Of a stretch of DNA of 29,720 bases, positions 19,001-25,500 are shown piece by piece. The number at the start of each line of letters is the position of its first letter. The first letter of the stretch is position 1. Position numbers and translations under genes: made by a program. Origin of the DNA: Saccoglossus kowalevskii (Eukaryota > Hemichordata > Enteropneusta > Harrimaniidae); NCBI RefSeq assembly GCF_000003605.2, contig NW_003120922.1:192051-221770 (forward strand), given 5' to 3'. The notes beneath the pieces were generated by a model. The model had not been told where the DNA came from. It worked only from the letters and a program-made list of their open reading frames with translations, and made no database searches.

Positions 19001-21367
19001 TTAGATGAAATTCATGTACCAGTTGTCTTTTTTTTTCTTCTCTACTAACTTCACTGTCTTCTACTTTCTTACGTGCTTTCCTCTCTCACCATTAAAAGAT
19101 AACACAACTCATCGTTACTATTACATAATAGATGGCATTAGACCCCGTGTTATACTTATACCAGCCGAAGGTGAGATATATACATATACACTGTATCATA
19201 CAGATAACATAAATGGATTGGTGGCAGTCCTTGTTTAATGGAGATAAATCTACACTGTGACAATGTATTACATGTCTTGTATGATTGTTTCATCTGCATG
19301 GTCTTGTCTTGTTTTGTTATTCCTATCTTTGTAACTTGTATTCCTATTCATTCAATTTTGAATAATTTTTCATTTAGGAGTAGGCATGTCCAAAAAATGA
19401 CCCCTTAAAGGTCACACATCCTGGTACTTTTTGATTGAACAAATTTAATACAGATGAGAATTTGTCAATAACTTTCACCTGCTTAAAATTAGAGTCCTAA
19501 AATTAAAAATTACTTCTTTAATTTCTGCTGGGAAAGCAGAGAGTGCCAGGATGTATGACCTCGAGGAGACATGCATAGTGCCAGGATGTATGACCTCTAG
19601 GGGTCATGCATAGTGCCAGGATGTATGACCTTTAGGGGTCATGCTTATTGTTGTATCATATTATTCACTAGAATTCAGTTTCCCCGTTAAACTCATCCTT
19701 TGCTTTGTTTCCATGGCAATAGACTTTAGCAGTGATGAAAAGTATAAACCCTTCAAGGATCGATCAGACAAAGAAAAGGAGGCCCTCTATGAGAAGATTG
19801 CAGCCAGGTTGGCTGCCATTGGTGACAGAGTCACAGTGGACCATGCGGTTGGCGAATCCATGGCTGATGAATTAATTGGTGCTGTTGGTGGTAGCAGCCC
19901 CTCTCCAAAGAAAGGTGTGTATAAAAGATAATTGTGCTGTAATGAAAGTTCCTTTTCTTTCTTATCCTCCAATTCCAGTCAGGTTTATTTTGCATCAGAC
20001 AATTAATTACGAACCATATTAACCAGTAAAGGTCTTATTATATATACACTTCCCAGTCACCTCTGTTATATTCAGTTTTATGGTAATTTAATTCGTTTTC
20101 ACATTATTGTAAATTATTAAGGAGTGGGTCTCTATTCTATAATGCTACAAGTGGAAAACCCTGATCATATCGAAAAACATCACCCAAAGAACAACACTTT
20201 CTTTGGCCCTTGGAAACGTGTTAAAAAATGAAATCAGTTTCAACTAGTCGTATGATATTTTTAAGAGAAACATGAGAATTATGCGAATATTGCACTAAAA
20301 AACAACAACACATGTTTTTTGTCCCTACTTGTGGACCAGTAATCATGTTTACTGCAACTTAAGTTGTACCAAATTTATGTTCAAATTTCTGTGTTTACAG
20401 TAGCTAACATCAAAATGCAAGTTACATCTCAAACTTTTTTGTTTGTTTAGAAATTCAAGAAGAAATTATTGAGATTCCAATTGATGAGGAAGAGATCCCA
20501 TTCACAGAAACTGATGCTAGGCAACTAGGATTAAGATTACGTCATCATGGCGATAGACGGTCAAGTTCAGAACTAGTAAGTTCAAAATACTAAAAATAGA
20601 ATATTCATGTTTTTGTACATGTCTGAAACATCACAAACAATGTTATAAGTGTTAATAAGGATTTCAAAGTAAAACATTTTTTTTTTTTCGCTTTCAGTTT
20701 TCTATACCTTTATCTGTATTGATGTCGGTCGTGCAGAACACCCGCTATGATACGTTTAAAGGCGTTGCCTCACATCTGATCGGTAATGACACAAGTTGGC
20801 GAGGTTTGTCATTGGTTTTGAGGCTAACTGGTGATGCTATTAAACTAGCTGGGCGTACACCGTCAGCGGTAACGCAAATTAAAGACAACAGTGTCAAGTT
20901 CATTAACGATAAACTCGCCGGATGGATCGCAAGTCAGGGGGGATGGGTAAGTGTTTTTGGTGTGTTGTTTTTTAGAACTCAAAGATATAGAACGTTTTAA
21001 TTCCCATTCAGATGTCATCCCAAGAAAGGGAAAGCATTGTGAACTGTTTTGTTTCTAGCAATATTTGTATTTTTATGTTTACTTGGATGAAATTTCATGA
21101 AAGTCCATACGACAGTGAATTATTCAATAATAAAAACAGGTTTTCCCTTATTTGTATAATTCAAAAATTTTTGTTTCTCGTGCAATAAAAATTGCATGAC
21201 TTCAACAAAATTTGTCACCCTCTACAAAATTGTATTTCTCCATCCATGTGTTATGATTATTAATATGAAAAGGCAGCCATTGAGTAAATATTTAATTTTT
21301 TGTCTTGTAGGAGTCTGTAGTTGAAGAAAGTATAAGTTCATCAGGATCTGAGACTGAAGTCGACTGA
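3975..21367 (+). CDS. BCL2L14-like: Bcl-2 family protein, BCL2L14 (Bcl-G)-like; ten-exon gene model
   Basis: Gene-level entry; coding exons are 3975-4004, 4204-4259, 16413-17193, 17701-18249, 18716-18832, 19099-19170, 19723-19914, 20451-20575, 20698-20946 and 21311-21367. Seen: all junctions are GT-AG and keep phase (0, 2, 1, 1, 1, 1, 1, 0, 0), apart from one net missing base inside exon 3. The product would be about 742 residues: a charged low-complexity N-terminal two thirds, a BH3-like motif near 561-570, a second near 625-634, a BH1-like stretch around Trp675 and BH2 around 717-730, ending in GSETEVD. Known: this BH3-BH1-BH2 order defines the Bcl-2 fold, which controls mitochondrial apoptosis through BH3-groove contacts. 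Lack of a C-terminal transmembrane helix and an acidic end fit BCL2L14 better than BAX, BAK or BCL2. Inferred: a cytosolic apoptosis regulator, of unknown pro- or anti-death sign. It is longer than mammalian BCL2L14 (a little over 300 residues). Confidence 0.85.
4005..4203 (+). other. Intron 1 (199 bases)
   Basis: Starts gtaaac and ends in a T-rich tract with tctag. No other feature was seen. Confidence 0.55.
4204..4259 (+). CDS. BCL2L14-like: Exon 2
   Basis: The acceptor is a T-rich tract ending in tctag at 4203; the donor is GAAAG|gtaacg at 4260. The 56 bases encode VEEPTQRSVAEIQCEDFE plus two bases of the next codon (phase 2). The first base of exon 3 completes that codon as AGA (Arg) and continues without a stop, which is the main evidence that exons 1, 2 and 3 belong together. 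The acidic composition (five Glu and one Asp in 18 residues) matches the rest of the N-terminal region. No domain is recognised. Confidence 0.6.
6634..6677 (+). repeat. 22-base tandem duplication
   Basis: GGGGTAAAGTTCAAAGGGTA occurs twice, starting at 6634 and 6656. Non-coding. Confidence 0.8.
7418..7583. mobile_element. MITE-like element, family A, copy 2
   Basis: Begins TACTGTAAATGCATTAATTA and ends AAATGGTTCTACAGTA. The same interior string (AACTCATTGTTTCCTTGACA) occurs in copy 1. Non-coding. Confidence 0.7.
10780..10941. mobile_element. MITE-like element, family C, longer copy
   Basis: Left end ATGGTATTTGCTCTATTA; right end GGAGCAAATACGGTA. The interior has AACCAAAAATCACATTTG, then AATATTATTTATTTT and AACACATG near the right end. 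The last two are absent from the 112-base copy, which is therefore an internal deletion derivative. Confidence 0.7.
12689..12848. mobile_element. Decayed family C copy
   Basis: Retains GCAAACCAAAAATCACATTT on the left and TAAACACATGTGTTACT towards the right. The ends are too mutated to define termini. Confidence 0.35.
13967..14030 (+). repeat. Two tandem units of about 32 bases, each with a palindrome
   Basis: Both units contain TAGAGGGTAC. The first carries GGGTACAGGTGTACCC (13980-13995), the second GAGGGTA-CATA-TACCCTC (14011-14028). The palindrome is kept although its bases differ. Confidence 0.6.
14774..14930. mobile_element. MITE-like foldback element, family B, copy 2
   Basis: The left end is TACTGTAAAACACTTTGTTT and the right end AAAGTATTTTACAGTA, near-perfect terminal inverted repeats that continue inward (GGAATTAATTTTC against its complement). 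The interior shares GTATATTCACTGGATTTTAT with copy 3. No coding. Flanking TA bases are compatible with a TA target duplication. Confidence 0.75.
16413..17193 (+). CDS. BCL2L14-like: Exon 3, charged N-terminal region, contains an apparent frame break
   Basis: The acceptor is ttttgttacag at 16412 and the donor gcag|gtaatc at 17194. The first part, 16413 to about 16690, reads in one frame (QDQSEAVQTV..., then a basic stretch with RRSLS near 16602-16616 and RRKYMIKIRR). From about 16692 the coding character moves to another frame (MSDIEEESQFK..., DYDDDDEE, a lysine run KTKKKKKH, then IARSIQSFLKSP and RRKSLKD). The exon is 781 bases and would need one more base to join exon 4 correctly. The shift coincides with an AAA run at 16690-16692, so a one-base loss or assembly error is the simplest explanation. 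Content is largely disordered, with short basic amphipathic segments and RRxS motifs that resemble PKA sites. An in-frame ATG at 16453 has an ideal Kozak context and is a plausible internal or alternative start. Confidence 0.8.
17276..17370 (+). repeat. Three tandem units of about 30 bases in intron 3
   Basis: Units begin ATGACATC at 17276, 17305 and 17337 and contain CAAAT(A/G)T(G/T)CAAATTA. Two include the octamer-like ATGCAAAT or a close variant. Confidence 0.7.
17488..17668. mobile_element. MITE-like element, family A, copy 3, inside intron 3
   Basis: The left end TACTGTAAATGCATTAATTA is identical to copy 2 over 20 bases; the right end is AAATAGTCCCACAGTA. It lies immediately upstream of the exon 4 acceptor and could influence splicing of that exon. 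Confidence 0.7.
17701..18249 (+). CDS. BCL2L14-like: Exon 4, Ser/Lys-rich disordered region
   Basis: The acceptor is a run of T ending in gtag at 17700; the donor is AATG|gtaaat at 18250. Phase 1 at both ends, and the split Gly codon at each junction is intact. It encodes about 183 residues: GAITPSSLSSAEILDSP, a basic FSKKHKKHKGFG patch, a hydrophilic middle (NIEIDDNMTIS, HSGRSKHSDYASRSAA) and a Pro/Ser-rich end (SGPPRPTSLNVSPHTL). No folded domain is recognised; the composition suggests an intrinsically disordered linker carrying SP phosphorylation-type sites. The exon length is divisible by three, so skipping would keep the frame. Confidence 0.85.
18250..18715 (+). other. Intron 4 (466 bases), G-poor repeat
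   Basis: Between about 18380 and 18690 the sense strand is almost free of G and full of ACCCA(C/T)T strings, a divergent tandem repeat of roughly 40 bases. It ends in a good pyrimidine tract and tcag. Confidence 0.8.
18400..18690 (+). repeat. G-poor divergent tandem repeat, ACCCAYT-rich
   Basis: The strings AACCCACTG, AACCCATTG, AACCCATTC, AACCCACTG and AACCCAATC recur at roughly 40-base spacing on the sense strand, with very few G residues over about 290 bases. Confidence 0.55.
18716..18832 (+). CDS. BCL2L14-like: Exon 5, 39-codon cassette
   Basis: The acceptor is ttccgctttcctcag at 18715; the donor is GAAG|gtgaga at 18833. 117 bases, phase 1 to phase 1. It encodes GITEAIEVEMNERDG, then a hydrophobic-alternating stretch around HVVRLSADVVEDCSGSVEG. 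No known motif. Strong splice sites and clean phase support it; it would be an in-frame cassette if skipped. Confidence 0.8.
18833..19098 (+). other. Intron 5 (266 bases)
   Basis: Starts gtgaga and ends with a C/T-rich tract and ttaaaag. Nothing else was seen. Confidence 0.65.
19099..19170 (+). CDS. BCL2L14-like: Exon 6, 24-codon micro-cassette
   Basis: The acceptor is a C/T-rich tract ending in ttaaaag at 19098; the donor is CGAAG|gtgaga at 19171. 72 bases, phase 1 to phase 1. It encodes NTTHRYYYIIDGIRPR followed by VILIPAEG, a short beta-prone hydrophobic peptide unlike the surrounding disordered sequence. Its 3' edge (GAAGGTGAGA) matches that of exon 5. The acceptor is weaker than its neighbours, so inclusion may vary. 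Confidence 0.65.
19398..19428 (-). repeat. Inverted partner of the 35-base minisatellite
   Basis: ATGACCCCTTAAAGGTCACA followed by CATCCTGGTACT is the reverse complement, with a few mismatches, of one unit of the minisatellite at 19542-19646. A transcript of intron 6 could fold into a hairpin with a loop of about 115 to 180 bases. Confidence 0.7.
19542..19646 (+). repeat. Minisatellite, three 35-base units
   Basis: Units start AGTGCCAGGATGTATGACCT at 19542, 19577 and 19612. The second halves differ slightly (GGAGACATG against GGGGTCATG). It lies in intron 6, about 75 bases before exon 7. Confidence 0.85.
19723..19914 (+). CDS. BCL2L14-like: Exon 7, first BH3-like motif
   Basis: The acceptor ends in ggcaatag at 19722; the donor is AAAG|gtgtgt at 19915. 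192 bases, phase 1 to phase 1, 64 codons. A charged lead (DKEKEALYEK) runs into IAARLAAIGDRV at 19797-19832. That matches the BH3 pattern hydrophobic-x3-Leu-x3-Gly-Asp, followed by Arg and a hydrophobic residue. The motif lies about 105 residues before the BH1 tryptophan, too far for the canonical core BH3, and may replace the alpha-1 (BH4-position) helix. The tail, GAVGGSSPSPKKG, looks like a flexible linker. Inferred: an extra BH3-like helix or a BH3-resembling alpha-1. Confidence 0.88.
19915..20450 (+). other. Intron 7 (536 bases)
   Basis: Starts gtgtgt and ends in a T-rich tract with gtttag. No repeat or coding signal was seen. Confidence 0.85.
20451..20575 (+). CDS. BCL2L14-like: Exon 8, canonical-position BH3
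   Basis: The acceptor is a T-rich tract ending in gtttag at 20450; the donor is CTA|gtaagt at 20576. 125 bases, phase 1 to phase 0. It starts with an acidic stretch (EIIEIPIDEEEIP) and then carries ARQLGLRLRHHGDRR. Within this, L-GLR-L-RHH-GD at 20525-20554 fits the BH3 pattern exactly. The Asp is 41 residues before the BH1 Trp, the same spacing as in Bcl-xL (from memory, about 42), which makes this the core alpha-2 BH3. RRSSS follows directly, a PKA-like site next to the BH3. Confidence 0.88.
20576..20697 (+). other. Intron 8 (122 bases)
   Basis: Starts gtaagt and ends with a long T run and cgctttcag. It separates the canonical BH3 from the BH1/BH2 exon. Confidence 0.9.
20698..20946 (+). 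CDS. BCL2L14-like: Exon 9, BH1-like and first half of BH2
   Basis: The acceptor ends in cgctttcag at 20697; the donor is GGATGG|gtaagt at 20947, phase 0 at both ends, 83 codons. RYDTFKGVASHLI followed by SWRGLSLVLRLTGDAI (Trp codon 20797-20799) matches the alpha-3/4 to alpha-5 pattern of the family: Tyr-x2-Phe-x2-Val, then (N/S)W and a hydrophobic helix with a Gly. The normally Gly-rich BH1 core is TGDA here. After a polar helix (INDKLAG), BH2 begins with WIASQGGW at 20923-20946. The Trp-to-Trp spacing between BH1 and BH2 is 42 residues, close to the family value. This is the strongest evidence for the family call. Confidence 0.93.
20947..21310 (+). other. Intron 9 (364 bases), splits BH2 after Gly-Gly-Trp
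   Basis: Phase 0, gtaagt to cttgtag. Its position, directly after the Trp of GGW, matches the intron that splits BH2 in vertebrate BCL2 (after Trp195), a shared trait of multi-domain Bcl-2 genes. Confidence 0.92.
21311..21367 (+). CDS. BCL2L14-like: Exon 10, end of BH2 and acidic tail, stop
   Basis: The acceptor is tgtcttgtag at 21310. It encodes ESVVEESISSSGSETEVD and then TGA at 21365-21367. ESVVE completes BH2 after GGW (compare the D-x-F-V-E type ending in BCL2 relatives). The remaining 13 residues are Ser/acidic with no hydrophobic segment, so there is no C-terminal membrane anchor. Mammalian BCL2L14 also ends shortly after BH2 with an acidic end (from memory). Confidence 0.9.
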   Translation, partial: ESVVEESISSSGSETEVD

Positions 21368-22305
21368 GCGGGTCTACAGACAACTTCATGATCCACAGTC
21401 CTTGCCATAATCTGTGTACATGTATTTGAAATTTTGCGACTCAATGGAATAATTTTTAGCTTTCTACACAGAACTCTTTGAATTTAATATCGCGAGTGTA
21501 TTTTGGAACAAGATATTGAGGCTTTGAGCTATGTTGCCATCTAAGATGGCGACAGTCTCGGTTCTCTAGTATACCTGTCCTGTATTTTGTTTTGTGGGTT
21601 ACATTGGCTGAATTTGATTATGCAGATTGAGCGACCCAATCAAAATCTGATGATAGGAATTTGATTTTATTGGCCATTTAAAACTGCATGATTATTTGGT
21701 CCAAATTGGGCTGTCTGAATGTGCATTTAATCAGGGTCGGCCATTGACTTTATTTCAAGATGGCTACCATCTCAATTTCCTTGGTTAAAGATATACCATA
21801 TTTGCTCTATTAGAAGCACAATAGAATAGAAGCCCATATAAACCAAAAATCACATTTGTATCCTGAATCATAATCTCATGAGTTACTTTTAGAGCAAATA
21901 TGGTACGTCTTCCATTTTGTTTTGCTGTGTACATTGCTTTCAATTCAAAATGGTCTCTGTATCTGTTTCCTAGGATACAGGTATGAGGTCCTCCATTTTG
22001 TTTTGCTGTGTGTATTTATTTTCTAGTACATGATGTTCACTATTTTGTGTGCTATCTCAATTAAAAAAAAATAAATAATACGGTAAAAATAATACTTTCT
22101 AAATCTTAACTTTGATACATAGTTTTTATTTTATTTACATGGCTAATGTAAAAATACATTATTTACAATTTTATTTTTCTGATTTTTTTAGCCAGATTAT
22201 CATTTTTAATCAGAGCTCAATGAATTCTAAGAATTCTGCTTGACAAATCATTCAAAATGACTGCTTCATGCCTTGCCTTTACTGAAATAAATGTGCATCG
22301 TGACC
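21368..22305 (+). other. Probable 3' UTR with polyadenylation signal
   Basis: No further coding was seen after the TGA. AATAAA at 22286-22291 followed by a GT-rich stretch is the best polyadenylation candidate, giving a UTR near 920 bases. The interval holds a palindrome GCCATCTAAGATGGC (21536-21550), three divergent copies of a repeat with ATGGC and CATTTTGTTTTG(C/T)TGTGT strings, and an inserted inverted-repeat element (21794-21905). Confidence 0.5.
21794..21905. mobile_element. MITE-like element, family C, 112-base copy with intact ends
   Basis: Perfect 16-base terminal inverted repeats, TACCATATTTGCTCTA and its complement. The interior has AACCAAAAATCACATTTG. It interrupts one unit of a tandem repeat in the probable 3' UTR, which shows the insertion point directly. 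Confidence 0.8.
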
Positions 22306-22582
22306 ATATATGGTCGTTGTGACATTGCAATGCCAATATACTTCTACAGGCAATGTATATACTATGTATGTAACTTTTAGAACTACAATTATCGACTTGA
22401 AATTATCCACTTTGCTTGTATCAGTAAAATGTAGCCAGATTGGCTGATTGTTTATTGAATTTCAGTCAATCAAAGTTCATTTAAGAGGCTGTTGTGTTTC
22501 CTGCAGTATTTGTCAAATTTTAAAATATTTTTTTTTTTATTTTGAAAATGTTGGTTGTGGGGTTTTGGTATCTTCCAATGTA

Positions 22583-22672
22583 TCCAAGATGGCCACCATA
22601 TTCAAGATGGCCACCATATACAAGATGGCCACCATATTCAAGATGGCCACCATATACAAGATAGCCATCATC
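22583..22672 (+). repeat. 18-base tandem array, five units, alternating
   Basis: Units of CAAGATGGCCACCATAT plus one base alternate between a TTC and a TAC lead, giving a 36-base higher-order period. Each unit contains AAGATGGC, a YY1-type core. Apparent reading frames through it (DGHHIQ, KMATI) are by-products of the period being divisible by three. Confidence 0.85.
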
Positions 22673-23218
22673 ATGTTATAAGACATGGCAATTTATTTGT
22701 TCCCAAGAGATGCTGTAAACTGCTTGTTGTGATGTTTTTTTTATTTATATTTTATTTACATTTTATTTACTATGAGGTGCAATACGTTATAGGGTGAACT
22801 TTACTCCCAGCAACTTAACTTATGCCGAATTTGACTTGTGATATTTCTGTTACAGCTGGCTGTTGCTTTATCCCCTGTAAATGGAAATAGGATTTACTTT
22901 TTTGGTCAATATTGCTATGGTAATGTACTTTAATAGCACATGTAAATGCTGTGTGTGACAGGAATTGTAAATACTTGTTTTTTTTTTTTAATAATTCATA
23001 CAGAGCGTAACATCATAATAGGAATAAATCATCAATATACATAGTTTCCATTTCTGTTTGTATGGTTGTACACATACATGTATACTGCTAACTTTCATCT
23101 TGGGAGAGATCTTTTTATTGTAACAGATACAGAAAAACAACTGCCAAGCGTCCCCACACAGTATTTTAAATATTTAATTCAGTTTTTTTTCTGATCTTGA
23201 AATACCGTTAGGAAAAAT

Positions 23219-23364
23219 AAATACCTGCTTTAATAGAAGCACTTATAAACCAAAAATTGCATTTGTTGTTTACCAAATCATAAAAATATTATTTATTTTA
23301 ACCATAGAAACATCCTAGTCTGTAATTAACATAAACACATGTTACTAATAGAGCAAATATGGTA
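23219..23364. mobile_element. MITE-like element, family C, longer copy
   Basis: Right end ACTAATAGAGCAAATATGGTA; the left end is degraded (AATACCTGCTTTAATAGAAG). It shares AAATATTATTTATTTT and TAAACACATG with the 10780 copy. Confidence 0.7.
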
Positions 23365-24619
23365 AATACATATTCAAATGTAAAAAAATAATTTAAAATA
23401 AAAAAAGCCCAACCTCTGATCTTATTTTAATCTGAATGAAAATTGTCGACACGGTGGACACAGTTTTGACCTCTATGTGTGCGTGCGTCTGGACCTGTAT
23501 CTTAGAAATGCCTGAACCAATCACAGTCAAACTTCATACATACATCATACATGATATTATACATGTGCACGTCAATTTGTTTCACGATCTGATTCAAGAT
23601 GGCCGAATGACGGCCATTTTTGTGCTAAAAATCATCAAAATCAAGCATTTCTCAGCTGTTTACAGATGGGTTTTGTTCAAACTTGGTATATACATTAGAC
23701 ATTATAGGACCTTGATGCACATCATTTTGTTTTACGATCTGATTCAAGGTGGCCGAATGGCGGCCATTTTTGTGCTAAAAAATCAACCATTTCTCGGCTG
23801 TTTACAGATGGATTTTGTTCAAACTTGGTATATACATTAGACATTATGAGACCTTGATGCAAATAATTTTGTTTTTCAGATAAGATTCAAAATGGCCGAT
23901 TTTGTATTAATGAATGTGGTTCTCGTGCCATATCTCTGACTTGCTTTCACTGATTATGTTCAAATTTTAAATATTCATTATACATCATGTCATAGATAAA
24001 CAGATATATTGGTTTGACGATCATACATGTATTCATAATGGCCAAATGGTGGCCTTTTTTGTGCTAAACAATCATCAAATATCAAGCATTTCTGGCATTT
24101 ATAGATAAATTTTGTTTTAATGAATTGGCTTCTAGACCCATATTTTCAAATTTTAAATATTCATTATACATCATGTCATAGATAAACAGATATACTGGTT
24201 TGACTATCCTATTCAAAATGGCCGAATAGTGGTCATTTTTGTGCTAAAAAATCATCAAATATCAAGCATTTATGGGTGGATTTCGTTCAAACTTGGTACA
24301 TACATTAGACATTACGGGTTCCTGATGCTCGTCATTTTATTTTTCAGATTGGATTCAAAATGGCTGACTGGCGACCATTTTGTTTTAATGATTGGGCTTG
24401 TAGAGCCATATCTCTTAAATGCTTTGACTTATTATATTTAAATTTTATATATTCGTTATACATCATGTTATATATATATATACACATGTATTCAAAATGG
24501 CTGATTTTGAATGCTGTTCCAGAGCAATATCTCTCAATGTGGACAAGTACTTGTTTGGCAATCAGATACAAATGTCAATCATTTTAATGTTAAAAAATCA
24601 TATTCCTGACATGGTTATT

Positions 24620-24654
24620 AGTCCCTGTTCGGACAAAGTTCGAAAACAGGGACT
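24620..24654. repeat. Inverted repeat AGTCCCTGTT / AACAGGGACT
   Basis: Ten-base arms at 24620-24629 and 24645-24654 are exact complements with a 15-base spacer that contains a further TCG/CGA pair. It sits at the left boundary of the 422-base units and may be a terminus of an older element. Confidence 0.7.
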
Positions 24655-24670
24655 TGTAATTTGGTCTCCG

Positions 24671-25500
24671 TCCATGCGTCCGTGCATCCGTTCGGAGTCA
24701 TATCTCAGAATCCCTTGGACCGATTCCGTTCATTCTTTGCATGTTCCTAGTACTTTATGTGGGACATATGCACATGCAGTGGTTTAGCGATTCGATTCAA
24801 AATGGTCGACTGGCAACCATCTTGTTTTTTGAAAATGTTGTATTTTGGACATGCTTCGTCAGTTTTCATTCAAACTTGGTACATAGATTATACATGTTAG
24901 GATACATGTCCATAACGATTTGTTTCACAATTGGATCAAAGATGGCCGACTGGCAGCCATCTTGGTTTTTGAAGTGTTGTATTTTGGACATGTTTGTCAG
25001 TTTTCATTCAAATTTAGTACATACATCATACCTGTTAGGATACATGTCCCCAACCGTCAGTGAGTTCCTGTGTCCGTCCGTCCGTGTGTCCGTCCGTCCC
25101 TGCGTCAATCTGTCCAGAGTCATATTTCAGAATCCTGTTGACCGATTCCATTCATTCTTTGCATGTGCCTAGTACCTTATGTGGGACATATGCACATGCA
25201 TTGGCTTAGCGATTCGATTCAAAATGGCCAACTGGCAGCCATCTTGTTTTTTTGAAAATGTTGTATTTTGGACATGTTTTGTCAGTTGTCATTCAAACTT
25301 GGTACATCATAGACTATACATGTACATGTTAGAATACATGTCCATGACGATTTATTTCACAATTGGATCAAAGATAGTACTAAGTAGACTGGCAGGCATC
25401 TTGTTTTGATTGTTTATGCGATATCTTGGACGTGTTCTGTCAGTTTTCATTCAAATTTGGCACATACATGTACTTTATACATGTTAGGATGCATGTCCAT
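24671..25500 (+). repeat. Two 422-base higher-order units inside the array
   Basis: GAGTCATAT at 24695 and 25117, and the following CATTCTTTGCATGT, TATGTGGGACATATGCACAT and TTAGCGATTCGATTCAAAAT, recur at an offset of about 422 bases, close to three of the 140-145-base basic units. Confidence 0.75.
25073..25099 (+). repeat. TCCG microsatellite
   Basis: About six TCCG units interrupted by GTG, at the junction between the two 422-base units. Confidence 0.85.

Larger units (their letters stand above)
19171..19722 (+). other. Intron 6 (552 bases), contains a foldback minisatellite
   Basis: Starts gtgaga and ends ggcaatag. It holds the 35-base minisatellite at 19542-19646 and its inverted partner arm at 19398-19428. 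The rest is AT-rich without other features. Confidence 0.75.

Noticed and set aside
22448-22797. Overlapping frames with repeated DGHHIQ and KMATI peptides
   Set aside because: Produced by the 18-base tandem array, whose period is a multiple of three.
23436-25409. Several frames of 70 to 143 codons
   Set aside because: They follow the divergent satellite units, change between copies and carry no domain.
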